Of a DNA stretch of 64,000 bases, positions 18,477 to 27,735 are shown piece by piece. A program made the position numbers and the translations under genes. The DNA lies in NCBI RefSeq assembly GCF_000613925.1, contig NZ_BAJX01000006.1:119845-183844 (forward strand), read 5' to 3'. The DNA is from Prevotella histicola JCM 15637 = DNF00424. GTDB taxonomy: Bacteria > Bacteroidota > Bacteroidia > Bacteroidales > Bacteroidaceae. The notes beneath the pieces are model-generated. The model had not been told where the DNA came from, did not search any database, and saw only the letters and a program-made list of their open reading frames with translations. Each line of letters starts with the position of its first letter. Position 1 is the first letter of the stretch.

Positions 18477-19358
18477 TTAATCTTGTTCCTGTAGGTTCTT
18501 CATGCACTTTTTCAATGAATCTACCCAATAAGGAATCTTTATCCCGAAGGTCTCCTTTATCTTAGTTTTGTCAAGAACAGAGTATGCTGGGCGCTTTACT
18601 GGTGAAGGAAACTCGTTACTGTGACAAGGTTGAATGTCACAAGTAGTGTTACCTGCTAACTCGGCAATCTTTATTGTAAAATCATACCAGCTGCAGACAC
18701 CTTCGTTGGAGAAATGATAAATGCCGGTCTTGCCTTCATACTGGCGTTCTTCGATGATTGTAAAGATGGTTTCAGCAAGATCCCCTGCGTAAGTCGGTGT
18801 GCCACACTGGTCAAATACAACCTTTAGTTGGGGCTTGGTAGCAGTAAGGTTCATCATTGTCTTGACAAAGTTATGGCCGAATTCACTGTAAAGCCAAGCA
18901 GTACGGAGTATAATGTGGTTGACACCTGTTGCCTGAATTTTCTCTTCTCCGTGTAATTTTGTTAAACCATAAACCCCTGTTGGTGTACCTTTCATATCTT
19001 CCTTGCAAGGTGTATTGTATGGATCACCTCCAAAAACATAGTCCGTGCTGATATGTACGAGTAGTCCGTCAACCTCTTTCATTACTTTTGCAAGATTCTC
19101 AGGAGCAACAGCATTGAGTGTTTCAACGATGTTTCCAGCAGTCTCTGCTTTGTCGACATTGGTCCATGCTGCACAGTTGATGATACATCTAACATCATTT
19201 TTCTGTACCATGTTGCGAATATCTTCTATATTCGTGATATCTAATTTTGTATATCCATCACAAACATCTGTGAAGATATAATGGTCTTTGCTGTTTTTGG
19301 AAACAAGTTGCATCTCATTGCCAAGTTGGCCGTTTGCTCCTGTTACTAAAATGTTCAT
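18477..19358 (-). CDS. rfbD: dTDP-4-dehydrorhamnose reductase
   Basis: 293 residues, an extended SDR that makes dTDP-L-rhamnose in the last step of the pathway. The N-terminal Rossmann motif is ILVTGANGQLGNEM and the catalytic YxxxK lies in GVYGLTKLHGEE. STDYVFGGD and LRTAWLYSEFG are family hallmarks. The rmlA, rmlB and rmlC genes are not in the window. It lies in a housekeeping cluster, not in the polysaccharide locus, so its product probably serves several glycans. Confidence 0.95.
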   Translation of the reverse strand: MNILVTGANGQLGNEMQLVSKNSKDHYIFTDVCDGYTKLDITNIEDIRNMVQKNDVRCIINCAAWTNVDKAETAGNIVETLNAVAPENLAKVMKEVDGLLVHISTDYVFGGDPYNTPCKEDMKGTPTGVYGLTKLHGEEKIQATGVNHIILRTAWLYSEFGHNFVKTMMNLTATKPQLKVVFDQCGTPTYAGDLAETIFTIIEERQYEGKTGIYHFSNEGVCSWYDFTIKIAELAGNTTCDIQPCHSNEFPSPVKRPAYSVLDKTKIKETFGIKIPYWVDSLKKCMKNLQEQD

Positions 19359-19384
19359 TCTTTCTTCTTTTAAGTTTGTTTCTG

Positions 19385-19993
19385 TTAATTATCACCAAAG
19401 TCCAAACCTTCTGTCTTGTCTTTGATATAATAGTCGGATAGCATTCCGATGAAGGTGGTGATTTCTTTTAATGCTCTTGCAGTCTCAGGAGTAATCTCTT
19501 TCTTCTGTAGGCGGAGCATCATTACACCATATAAGAAATCAAAGCAAGTTTCTATTTCACTTTCTCCTAATTGTGAAGCAACACCTTTCAGACGTTCATC
19601 ATTGGTTCTTGCCATCTTGTCTGCTGTCCGCTTAGCCTTTCCTCGTAGCTCAACAATGAAAGGTAAAACACGATAATATTCAGCGGAGTAGAATGGGAAC
19701 TTAGAAGACTGTAGCAACTCTGCGTGCAACTCTGTTAGATCTTGCATCACGACTTTATTAATCTGAAGATGTCCGCCGTCTCTACATCCTTCTTGATTCA
19801 TCATTCGGACTAAATCTCCAAACCAATCTTCTTCTTCCCCTTTCTGTTCATCGGTATATTGAAACTGGTCAATATATTCTTTGCGGATTCTGGTTAGTGA
19901 ACAGTCGTATGCGCGGATTGTATCCTCAATCTGCCACATATATAATAAATATTCAGCTATACTCTTCTTTCTGAGCTCCTTTGCAACAAACAT
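19385..19993 (-). CDS. DUF4924-family protein
   Basis: 202 residues, soluble and helical, with the family-like start ELRKKSIAEYLLYMWQIEDTIRA. It has no signal peptide and no known catalytic motif. I place it in DUF4924, a Bacteroidota-restricted family of unknown function, from memory. Conservation next to rmlD and prfC suggests a basic cellular role. Confidence 0.75.
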   Translation of the reverse strand: MFVAKELRKKSIAEYLLYMWQIEDTIRAYDCSLTRIRKEYIDQFQYTDEQKGEEEDWFGDLVRMMNQEGCRDGGHLQINKVVMQDLTELHAELLQSSKFPFYSAEYYRVLPFIVELRGKAKRTADKMARTNDERLKGVASQLGESEIETCFDFLYGVMMLRLQKKEITPETARALKEITTFIGMLSDYYIKDKTEGLDFGDN

Positions 19994-20017
19994 AAATTAA
20001 ATCTTGTTATTTACTCT

Positions 20018-20704
20018 TTATTTCATTAAGCCATCTACTGTTGGCAAATGATAAAGATTGAAAATAGTGCCTAAAAGTACAATAATGGAAAACAATATTA
20101 CAACAGACCCTATTACCTTATTTATTATAAGGACACCATTAACATCAAACTTACCTCTGATTTTGTCTACTAACCATGTCAGACCGTACCACCAAAGCAA
20201 CGCTCCTGCTGGGATGCATGCAAAGCCAACAATCATTTCAAAAGGACGATCCGGCTGTACAAGTGCAAATTGTGCAAAGGTTGCCATGAATAAAAAGATA
20301 ATGAGAGGATTGGAGATCGTGACCAAGAAAGCTGTCAGACCGTTATGGAAGATAGATCCTTTTGTGTTACTGCTTTGATGCATCTTCTTCATAGGGTTCG
20401 ATTTAAAACAATAGATGCCGAATAAAAGAAGAAGGACACTACCAGAAATCTGCAGGATAAGCTGATAAGTAGGGTTCTGTAACGGTTTCATTATAAAGCT
20501 CATACCCAATCCCACAATGAGTGCGTAGATAGTGTCGCTGATAGCGGCACCAATACCTGTGACAAAGCCATACCAACGTCCTTTGTTCAGGGTACGTTGA
20601 ATGCATAATATACCCACTGGGCCCATCGGGGCAGAAGATATTATACCTATTAATAAACCCTTAAAAATGAAATCCAGTATATCTATTTGTATAGGGAATT
20701 GCAT
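20018..20704 (-). CDS. LysE-family amino-acid exporter
   Basis: 228 residues from the ATG at 20704; the ATG at 20752 would add a polar tail before the first membrane segment. Six hydrophobic segments are visible. The family motif is GIISSAPMGPVGILCIQRTLNKGR in the first third (about residues 20-43), with the conserved Pro-containing SNPLIIFLF later. The substrate is unknown. First gene of the cluster; its promoter region is shared, divergently, with the ROK kinase gene. Confidence 0.85.
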   Translation of the reverse strand: MQFPIQIDILDFIFKGLLIGIISSAPMGPVGILCIQRTLNKGRWYGFVTGIGAAISDTIYALIVGLGMSFIMKPLQNPTYQLILQISGSVLLLLFGIYCFKSNPMKKMHQSSNTKGSIFHNGLTAFLVTISNPLIIFLFMATFAQFALVQPDRPFEMIVGFACIPAGALLWWYGLTWLVDKIRGKFDVNGVLIINKVIGSVVILFSIIVLLGTIFNLYHLPTVDGLMK

Positions 20705-20769
20705 ACCTGTTATTTTGGGTGCAAAATTGCAAAAATTATATGAGATAAACAAATTTAGTTAAACAAAAC

Positions 20770-20800
20770 TTTGTGGTATTCCACTTTTTTCATAACTTTG
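20770..20800 (+). promoter_or_regulatory. Promoter of the ROK glucokinase gene
   Basis: TTTG (20770-20773), 19 bases, then TAACTTTG (20793-20800), followed by C: an ideal Bacteroidota promoter. The start codon is 35 bases further. It supports a start at 20836 rather than the TTG-type frame opening at 20773, which would lie inside the promoter. Confidence 0.88.
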
Positions 20801-20835
20801 CCAATCAAAAAGTTAAACTAAAAACTTATAAAGTC

Positions 20836-21840
20836 ATGGACGTAGTAGAAGATTTGAAGCCAGTTGTAACAGGTTTGGAAAAGCCATTTGTGATTGGTTT
20901 GGATTTAGGAGGTACCAATTCCGTTTTTGGAATAGTAGATCAGCGTGGACAGGTTCTTGCCACCAACTCTATAAAGACACAAAACTATAAAACAGTAGAC
21001 GATTTTGTCGATGCTGGTGTGGAGGCTTTGAAGCCTATCGTAGCAAAGGTTGGCGGTATTAGTCAGATTCGTGCTATGGGTATCGGCGCTCCTAATGGTA
21101 ATTTCTATCGTGGTACGATTGAGTTTGCACCTAACTTGGCTTGGGGCCACGACGGGGTTGTACCATTGGCAGATATGTTCTCTAAGAAGCTGAACATTCC
21201 TGTAGGTCTTACCAACGATGCAAATGCTGCAGCGGTGGGTGAAATGCAGTATGGTGTGGCGCGTGGTATGAAGGATTTCATCATGATAACCCTTGGTACA
21301 GGTGTCGGTTCTGGTATTGTTATCAATGGCCAGATGGTTTATGGCTCAGATGGTTTTGCTGGTGAGTTAGGTCACGTTACAATGGTTCGTGGAAAAGATG
21401 GACGTAGTTGTGGTTGCGGACGTACTGGTTGTCTGGAGGCATATTGCTCTGCAACAGGTGTGGCTCGTTCTGCTCGTGAGTTCCTGAAAGAGTCTGATGA
21501 ACCTTCTTTGTTACGTGATATGAAGCCTGAGAAGATTACTTCTTTGGATGTTTCTATTGCAGCTGGACGTGGCGATAAGTTAGCTAAGCGTGTATATGAA
21601 TTTACTGGTGAAATGCTGGGTAAAGCTTGTGCTGACTTCGCTGCTTTCTCTTCACCAGAGGCATTTATCTTCTTTGGTGGATTGACAAAGGCTGGTGATT
21701 TGTTAATGGAACCTATCATACGTTCTTACAAGGAGAATGCCTTGGAGATCTTTAAGGACAAGCCAAAGTTCTTGGTAAGTTCGCTCGATGATGCTGCGGC
21801 TGCTGTCCTTGGTGCATCAGCTATAGGTTGGGAACTATAA
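20836..21840 (+). CDS. ROK-family glucokinase
   Basis: 334 residues from the ATG at 20836. It phosphorylates glucose or a related sugar with ATP. The phosphate-binding motif GLDLGGTN is at residues 21-28 and the sugar-binding NDANAAAVGE in the middle. The ROK zinc motif CxCGxxGCxE has its cysteines at about 192, 194 and 199 (SCGCGRTGCLEAYCS). A C-terminal IFFGGLTKAGD segment completes the ATPase fold. Closest in style to Bacteroidota glucokinases; a specific sugar cannot be fixed from sequence. It is followed by a terminator. Confidence 0.92.
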   Translation: MDVVEDLKPVVTGLEKPFVIGLDLGGTNSVFGIVDQRGQVLATNSIKTQNYKTVDDFVDAGVEALKPIVAKVGGISQIRAMGIGAPNGNFYRGTIEFAPNLAWGHDGVVPLADMFSKKLNIPVGLTNDANAAAVGEMQYGVARGMKDFIMITLGTGVGSGIVINGQMVYGSDGFAGELGHVTMVRGKDGRSCGCGRTGCLEAYCSATGVARSAREFLKESDEPSLLRDMKPEKITSLDVSIAAGRGDKLAKRVYEFTGEMLGKACADFAAFSSPEAFIFFGGLTKAGDLLMEPIIRSYKENALEIFKDKPKFLVSSLDDAAAAVLGASAIGWEL

Positions 21841-21944
21841 AGGCAGAGTTTTTAAGGCTTTGACAGAGATGCTTGCTTATGTTTATGGTATTTGCGAGCA
21901 TACTCCCATAAAAAGCTTAAAACTTATAATTAGAAAGTGAATAT

Positions 21945-21975
21945 AGGGCTGACGGATTTCCGCAGCCCTTTTTGT
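21945..21975 (+). terminator. Terminator after the ROK kinase gene
   Basis: AGGGCTGACGG (21945-21955) pairs with CCGCAGCCCT (21960-21969) with one bulged A around a 4-base loop, then TTTTTG. Its first arm has the same AGGGCTGACG string as the hairpin at 42707. Confidence 0.85.
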
Positions 21976-21984
21976 TTGTTTTGT

Positions 21985-22015
21985 TTTGTATTCTCGTTTT
22001 TTTACTCTATCTTTG
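21985..22015 (+). promoter_or_regulatory. Promoter of the tsaC-like gene
   Basis: TTTG (21985-21988), 19 bases, then TATCTTTG (22008-22015), 43 bases before the start codon. Confidence 0.85.
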
Positions 22016-22058
22016 CGTTTCAGAATAACGTAAATAGAATTTCTATTAAAAAACAAAG

Positions 22059-22628
22059 ATGAAACAGGAAGACGATATCAAGAAGGCAATTGAGGTGATG
22101 AGAGAAGGAGGAATAATTCTTTATCCTACTGACACGGTGTGGGGGATAGGTTGTGATGCAACAAATCCTGATGCTGTAGCAAAGGTGTATGCTCTAAAGC
22201 GTCGTGATGACTCAAAGGCGCTTATTTGTTTAGTTGATTCTGATAATCGTCTTCAGCGTTATGTACGTCATGTCCCTGATGTGGCTTGGCAGTTAATAGA
22301 TGCTGTTGAGAAACCGACGACTTTGATTCTTGAAGGTGCTGTAAATCTTGCTCCAAATCTGATAGCTGAAGACGGTTCTATCGGTATGCGTATTACGAAG
22401 GAGCCTTTCTCTCATGAACTTTGTTATCGTTTCCAGAAGGCTATTGTGAGTACTTCTGCCAATATCAGTGGCGAACCAGCAGCACAGAATTACTGTGATA
22501 TTTCTCAGGAGATCCTTGATGGCGTGGACTATGTTTGTATGTCACGACGTCAGGAACATAAGCCACATACCCCGTCAAGTATTATAAGGCTGGGCGTTGA
22601 TGGTGAGGTGAAGATTATCAGAAAGTAG
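22059..22628 (+). CDS. L-threonylcarbamoyladenylate synthase (Sua5/YrdC family)
   Basis: 189 residues, the YrdC fold enzyme that makes threonylcarbamoyl-AMP for the t6A modification of tRNAs decoding ANN codons. The signature is LYPTDTVWGIGCDATNPDAV; LKRRDDSKALICLV and the end-of-domain STSANISGEPAA are also typical. The C-terminal Sua5 domain is absent, so this is the short TsaC/YrdC form. The ClC gene follows after 14 bases and fmt is further down, so a transcript with translation-related genes is plausible. Confidence 0.93.
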   Translation: MKQEDDIKKAIEVMREGGIILYPTDTVWGIGCDATNPDAVAKVYALKRRDDSKALICLVDSDNRLQRYVRHVPDVAWQLIDAVEKPTTLILEGAVNLAPNLIAEDGSIGMRITKEPFSHELCYRFQKAIVSTSANISGEPAAQNYCDISQEILDGVDYVCMSRRQEHKPHTPSSIIRLGVDGEVKIIRK

Positions 22629-22642
22629 GAGTAACGACGCAG

Positions 22643-24438
22643 ATGACTGGATCAACAAATGTGAGCTTTGTTTCTCGGTTGGACGCATGGCGACAACGAC
22701 ATGTATCTGATCGGGAACTTGTTTTGGTGTTGGCATTTATGGTAGGCTTCCTTGCCTCACTGGCTGCTTATGTTTTACACTTTATCATTCATGAGATAAA
22801 GGATCTTATCACGTCAGGTTTCCAAGTAGCTACCATCAACTGGTTGTATCTTCTTTATCCAGTTATCGGTATTTGGCTGACAAGTTTGTTCGTTAAATAT
22901 GTAGTGCGTGATAATATATCACATGGCATTACCCGTGTTCTTTATGCGATATCTACAAAACAGTCACGGTTGAAAGGACATAATACTTGGTCTTCAATCG
23001 TTGCTTCTGCCATAACGATTGGCTTTGGTGGGTCTGTAGGTGCTGAGGCTCCTATTGTCTTGACGGGTTCTGCTATAGGTAGTAACTTAGGTAAGATATT
23101 CCATTTAGATAATCGTACACTGATGTTGCTTGTTGGTTGTGGTGCCACAGCTGCGGTGTCGGGTATCTTTAAAGCACCAATAGCAGGTCTTGTTTTCACT
23201 CTTGAGATTCTGATGGTCGATCTGACAATGGCTTCTCTCTTGCCAATTCTTTTGTCATCTGTTACGGCAACGTGTTTCTCTTACTTCTTTACGGGTGGTT
23301 CAGCAATGTATGATTTCAAGATGGACTATTTGTGGAGTCTCGAACGTGTGCCGGCAACAATTCTGTTGGGTATAGCTTGTGGCTTCCTGTCTTTGTACTT
23401 CATGCGACTGATGTCATGGTGTGAAAATGGTTATGGAAAGCTCTCTAAATATCCTTATTTAAAGCTTCTTACCGGTGGAGTGGTGTTGTCTTCACTCATT
23501 TTTCTTTTTCCTTCCCTCTATGGAGAAGGATATGATAGCTTAGGACTTTTTATTGAAGGGAAGACATTGACCGACTGGATGCAGGTGATGAGTGGGTCTA
23601 TGTTTGCCGGACAAACTAAGTATCTGGTGCTCTATGTAGGGCTTGTCATGATGACAAAGGTATTTGCTACCAGTGCGACAAATGGTGCTGGTGGTTGTGG
23701 TGGAACCTTTGCACCATCTTTGTTTATTGGAGGATTTGGAGGATTCTTCTTTGCCCGACTTTGGAATATAGAACAGTTGGGTGTTTATATTCCAGAGAAA
23801 AACTTCACTCTTTATGGGATGGCTGCTGTGATGGCTGCTGTGATGCATGCCCACTGACGGGTATATTCTTGATAGCAGAGTTGACAGGAGGTTATCAACT
23901 CTTTATTCCTCTTATTATTGTTACGATAAGTTCTTATCTGACCATCAATATCTTTGAGCATCATAGTATCTATGCTGTGCGTCTAGCAAAGCAAGGGAAG
24001 CTCCTTACTCATCATACAGATAAGTCTATTCTGACACTGATGAGTATGGATAAGATCATAGATCGTGATTTTAAATCAGTCGGTCCTGACATGGAGATGG
24101 GACAACTTGTGCATGCTCTCAGTTCCAGTCGTAATGACTATATGCCTGTTCTTAATGAGAATGGTGATCTGCTTGGTGAAATTGATATCACAAAACTTCG
24201 TTATATCATTTTCCGAACAGAGCTTTATCATCGCTTTCATGTCAGTCAGTTGATGACACCTCCAGCGGCGATATTAGGGGCGAATGATCCTATGGAGGAT
24301 GTAATGAAGACTTTCGACAGGACAGGAGCGCAATATCTCCCAGTTGTTAATGTGGATAATCATTTAGTTGGTTATATCTCCCGTGCCCGTTTATACAGTA
24401 TGTATAGACAGTTAGTAGCAGATTTTAGTGCAGAGTAA
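22643..24438 (+). pseudogene. ClC-family chloride transporter with CBS domains, frameshifted
   Basis: A ClC transporter/channel followed by a CBS pair. The membrane part (22643-23850) has the GGSVGAEAPIVLTGSAIGSN region with the gating Glu and the anion-site motif NGAGGCGGTFAPSLFIGG. The frame ends at 23857 after MAAVMHAH, yet the next frame carries PLTGIFLIAELTGGYQLF, the expected continuation. One missing C at about 23848-23853 (GCCC for GCCCC) explains this. CBS domains lie at about 24040-24438 (DYMPVLNENGDLLGEID). The rest is fully open, so a read error or a very recent mutation is likely. Confidence 0.85.
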
Positions 24439-24518
24439 GGCGGAAACCTATGCAACTGTATCATAGGAAGAGATGATGAAAGGGGATAATCATTATTATT
24501 AGTTATGAATTGTTTAGC

Positions 24519-25547
24519 ATGAAGAAAGAAAACATACGTATTGTTTTTATGGGAACTCCAGAGTTTGCTGTGGAATCTCTGAAGAGTCTGGTAGAGAATG
24601 GATATAATGTCGTAGCTGTTGTTACCCAACCTGATAAACCCGTGGGACGTCATCAAGATAAACTACAGCCATCAGCAGTCAAGCAATATGCTTTGGAACA
24701 TGATCTACCTGTTTTACAACCCGAAAAGATGAAGGACGCGAATTTTATAGAAGAGCTTCGCGCTTATCATGCCGACCTTCAGGTTGTAGTTGCCTTTCGT
24801 ATGTTACCGGAGGTTGTCTGGGCTATGCCACGTTTAGGAACATTCAATGTACATGCTGCTCTTCTTCCTCAGTATCGTGGTGCTGCACCTATTAACTGGG
24901 CTGTAATCAATGGGGAGACAGAGACGGGAGTAACTACCTTCTTCCTGGATAAAGATATTGATACTGGACGTATTATCCTGCAAAAGCCATTTGCTATACC
25001 TGATACTGCAGATGTGGAATATGTATATGATGGTTTGATGCATTTAGGGGCTGAGATAGCAAGGCAGACAATAGATCTCATTGCTTCTAAACTACCAGAG
25101 GAAGATTTGGAAAATGTTGATTTCCCGCACATACTGGAAGAAATAAGTGTTCCACAGGGGTATGAGGATAAAGTGCTTCATGCTGCTCCGAAGATATTCA
25201 AAGAGACTTGTGTAATAAACTGGAATCAGTCAGCCAAGAGAGTTTATGATTTTGTGCGAGGGTTAAGTCCTTATCCTGGTACGTGGAGTGAATTGTACAA
25301 CGAGAGTAGCAACTCCAAGCCCATTGTCATTAAGATTTTTAAGACAGCTAAGACTGAACAGCCTGCTGTGGATGCTGTAGGAACTCTGGTCGTACGTAAG
25401 AACCATCTTTATGTAAATACGGCAGACTACCTTTTGGAACTTCTTGAATTACAGGTTTCTGGGAAAAAGCGAATGGATGCAAGAGCTTTCTTAAATGGCT
25501 TTAAAGATATTGATAGTTATAGGTTTAAGGCTATTGATATAAAGTAA
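24519..25547 (+). CDS. fmt: Methionyl-tRNA formyltransferase
   Basis: 342 residues from the ATG at 24519; the TTG at 24510 adds three residues only. It formylates initiator Met-tRNA. The N-terminal hydrolase-like domain starts IRIVFMGTPEFAVESL and has the family loop QPDKPVGRHQDKL. The catalytic stretch is FNVHAALLPQYRGAAPINW, followed by GETETGVTTFFLDKDIDTG. The C-terminal OB-like domain starts at about residue 205. It is the functional partner of the peptide deformylase at the window start, though not linked here. Confidence 0.97.
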   Translation: MKKENIRIVFMGTPEFAVESLKSLVENGYNVVAVVTQPDKPVGRHQDKLQPSAVKQYALEHDLPVLQPEKMKDANFIEELRAYHADLQVVVAFRMLPEVVWAMPRLGTFNVHAALLPQYRGAAPINWAVINGETETGVTTFFLDKDIDTGRIILQKPFAIPDTADVEYVYDGLMHLGAEIARQTIDLIASKLPEEDLENVDFPHILEEISVPQGYEDKVLHAAPKIFKETCVINWNQSAKRVYDFVRGLSPYPGTWSELYNESSNSKPIVIKIFKTAKTEQPAVDAVGTLVVRKNHLYVNTADYLLELLELQVSGKKRMDARAFLNGFKDIDSYRFKAIDIK

Positions 25548-26151
25548 AGCATTATATTCTCTTTTTATTAGTATCCACTATTTTTTAGTTAGATATGAGT
25601 TAAGACTGGATCCTCATTTGGTATTCAGTCTTCTTTAGTTGTTTTTGCTTCTCGCACCAAAAGGCTTATAATTATGGGTATAGATGCTTGTTCTTTCGGG
25701 TATAATGGCTTTGGTTTTCCAAGGTTATAGTTACCTTAAAACCCCTAATCCTTTTTTATTTTTATTTGCTGTCATTTTTAACATTTCGCATAAAGTGTTG
25801 TTATCCAATGCATTGTGATGCATAAAATTGTGATAGGAATGACAGGAAATTTAAATGTGCTCCCATCTTCTGCTAAGGATACTGTGTTGACCGAAACTTG
25901 AGTAGACTTATATCATACTTCCAAATAGTATTTTTGAGAGGTATAGTATTAGGTTCTAATACTTTTTTGAAGGGTCACAATTAGTGCTCTTTTGCTTTTG
26001 TGCGACAGCCCAGCACCGGTGGTGCTGCACGCTAACTCCACTGGTGCTAGAGTACAGCACCAGTAAGAAAGTAATAGTGTAAAAAAGTGAAAGGGTAAAA
26101 GTACGTTTGTTTCTAAAAGTCAAAGAGGGCAGAGCGAGAAACTTTCATCCC
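25548..26151. other. Intergenic region between fmt and the outer-membrane protein gene
   Basis: A 604-base non-coding stretch between convergent genes. It contains a three-unit palindrome array (26012-26070) and, before it, an isolated dyad (AGTATTAGGTTCTAATACT, about 25945-25963). No frame over 60 codons lies here. Confidence 0.7.
26012..26070. repeat. Array 2: three cores at 22-bp spacing, GC-rich palindrome
   Basis: Cores start at 26012 (AGCACCGGTGGTGCT, 6-bp arms), 26034 (AACTCCACTGGTGCT) and 26056 (AGCACCAGTAAGAAA), each 22 bases apart with 7-base spacers GCACGCT and AGAGTAC. The third core is half decayed. Its GC-rich core has nothing in common with the other arrays except length and spacing. 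Confidence 0.75.
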
Positions 26152-26901
26152 TTAAAAGACTTTTATTCTATATCCTAATGTGATCTCAGCCATACTGTTA
26201 CGAGCGTTACCCATCATAAGTTTTGCTTTATCACTTGTAGCTAACTTTCTGAATGATAAATTGTAACGAGCCTCTAACTGCCATTGCTTCCATTCGTAAC
26301 TTACACCGAAAGGAATGGCTACATCACCACTATGGATATCATCTTTGATATTAAGGTCCTCCCCATGTCTTAGTTTACTGTGAGCACTGACCAATCGTGC
26401 CATGTGTAAACCTGTGGTAAAACTCCATGTGAGGTCTGCCCAAGGGTACCAGCGGACAAGGTAGTCTATATTGATATAATCCAATCGGTAGTCGTAAGGT
26501 CCAACTCTTGAGGTGGTAACATTCCCTAACGCATCTGTAGTGTAAGCGGTATTGTAAACTCCAGATGATCCTTGTCGACTATATCCCATTTCAACGTCAA
26601 TACCAATATTCTTGGCCACGAATACTTCTACATACGCTCCAGCTACAACTCCTAATTTCATTTTTCCGTCAATACCTGGTAAGTCTGACAGGTTAAGACC
26701 AACTTTTGGTGCAGCATAGATGTCCCATATCGTATGCTCACCAGAAGGCTTGGTGTTCTGTACAATAGCTTTTTTGACATCGTCATATCCTTCTTTTACA
26801 GTCTGACCAATGTGATTAGCCTTGCTTTTCGTGAAGATCTGGGCGTGACAGCTTGTTATTACGCCCATTAGGATAGTGGTAATCAGGATAAATCTTTTCA
26901 T
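26152..26901 (-). CDS. Porin-like outer-membrane beta-barrel protein
   Basis: 249 residues from the ATG at 26901, where the signal peptide begins (FILITTILMGVITSCHAQ). The Cys near the cleavage site (TSCHAQ) could make it a lipoprotein, but the AQ ending favours ordinary cleavage. The mature part alternates hydrophobic and polar residues (VGLNLSDLPG, MKLGVVAGAYVEVFVAKNIGI, WQLEARYNLSF) and ends in an aromatic residue (ITLGYRIKVF), as barrel proteins do. It fits the PF13568-type small barrels of Bacteroidota. The function is unknown. Confidence 0.8.
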   Translation of the reverse strand: MKRFILITTILMGVITSCHAQIFTKSKANHIGQTVKEGYDDVKKAIVQNTKPSGEHTIWDIYAAPKVGLNLSDLPGIDGKMKLGVVAGAYVEVFVAKNIGIDVEMGYSRQGSSGVYNTAYTTDALGNVTTSRVGPYDYRLDYINIDYLVRWYPWADLTWSFTTGLHMARLVSAHSKLRHGEDLNIKDDIHSGDVAIPFGVSYEWKQWQLEARYNLSFRKLATSDKAKLMMGNARNSMAEITLGYRIKVF

Positions 26902-26922
26902 TATAGTCTTATTATTTTGTTG

Positions 26923-26930
26923 CAAAGATA
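26923..26930 (-). promoter_or_regulatory. -7 promoter element of the outer-membrane protein gene
   Basis: On the minus strand TATCTTTG followed by CAAC lies 22 bases before the ATG at 26901. No TTTG at 19-20 bases upstream is evident. Confidence 0.6.
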
Positions 26931-27735
26931 GTGATTTTTCTTCAAACCATGGAAATCTTATTTTTTTTCTTCGTTTAGGATATAATCCCTCTTTCTCTTC
27001 CTTTTTAAGAAATTGCTCGGTAATTATTCTATTAATATTTTCCTTTTCTCAATTTTTTTATTTAATTTTGTACCATTAATAAAGGGATATTAGAACTATT
27101 AACAAAAAGATTCTGCGAGCGAAACCATCTACTGAATTGACCAACACAGTTTTGATAGTTTTAACTAACGATAGTTACTGTACCACGTCTATTTGTTTTT
27201 GTGTTTTGTTCTTATGTGGAGGAACCGTAATAGTTGTCAGCCTGCATACTATTTGTTGTTTGCAGGGAGGAGATTATATTTTCTCTTTTAACTAAACCGG
27301 TTACTTTACGTATCTTTTGTTTTTTCTAATTTAATCTAAAATACAACCATAAAGCATGCTATAAATTATATATTAGAATTATTTTGGACTTTGGGAAGAC
27401 TATCTTTATTTATCTTTTATATAGAGGAATAAAGCTTTTAAAGTGGATTAGTAAGTTTTTGCAATGGTCTGGTGTTAATTCTTTAAGATTTTTGTGGGTA
27501 CATAGGTTAAAGAAATATATTCCAAGATGGTCAATGCTTCATATAAATAAATATTTTTGTTGTTGGTATGCAAAGTATGTTTATGTAGTATTGCAATATT
27601 ACTTTCTTATTGTTTCAAAATAATGAAATATGTTTTAAGCTCAGATATAAGTGCAGAAGAGCATTGTAGTACTGTTTATTTCATAATTGTAATATTTAAT
27701 ATAGCATTATTTAGATATTAGAAAAATTCTCATAT
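26931..27735 (+). promoter_or_regulatory. Long non-coding leader before the polysaccharide locus
   Basis: About 800 AT-rich bases lie between the divergent outer-membrane gene and the flippase. A -7-like TAATTTTG is at 27063-27070. A hairpin CCTGCA (27241-27246) with TGCAGG (27261-27266) follows a purine-rich stretch. The 79-codon frame at 27384-27623 is low-complexity and has no clear ribosome site. Transcription from near 27070 would give a leader of over 600 bases, the kind of leader on which UpxY-type factors act in Bacteroides. No flanking inverted repeats of an invertible promoter are seen. Confidence 0.45.

Noticed and set aside
25945..25963. Dyad AGTATTAGGTTCTAATACT as a further array unit
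   Set aside because: It is palindromic, but neighbouring 22-bp positions do not carry similar cores, so I treat it as separate.
27384..27623. 79-residue ORF in the leader
   Set aside because: Tyr/Trp/Leu-rich low-complexity product with no convincing start signal or family, in very AT-rich DNA.
26931..27735. Invertible promoter for the polysaccharide locus
   Set aside because: I looked for inverted repeats flanking a promoter-sized segment, and found none long enough.
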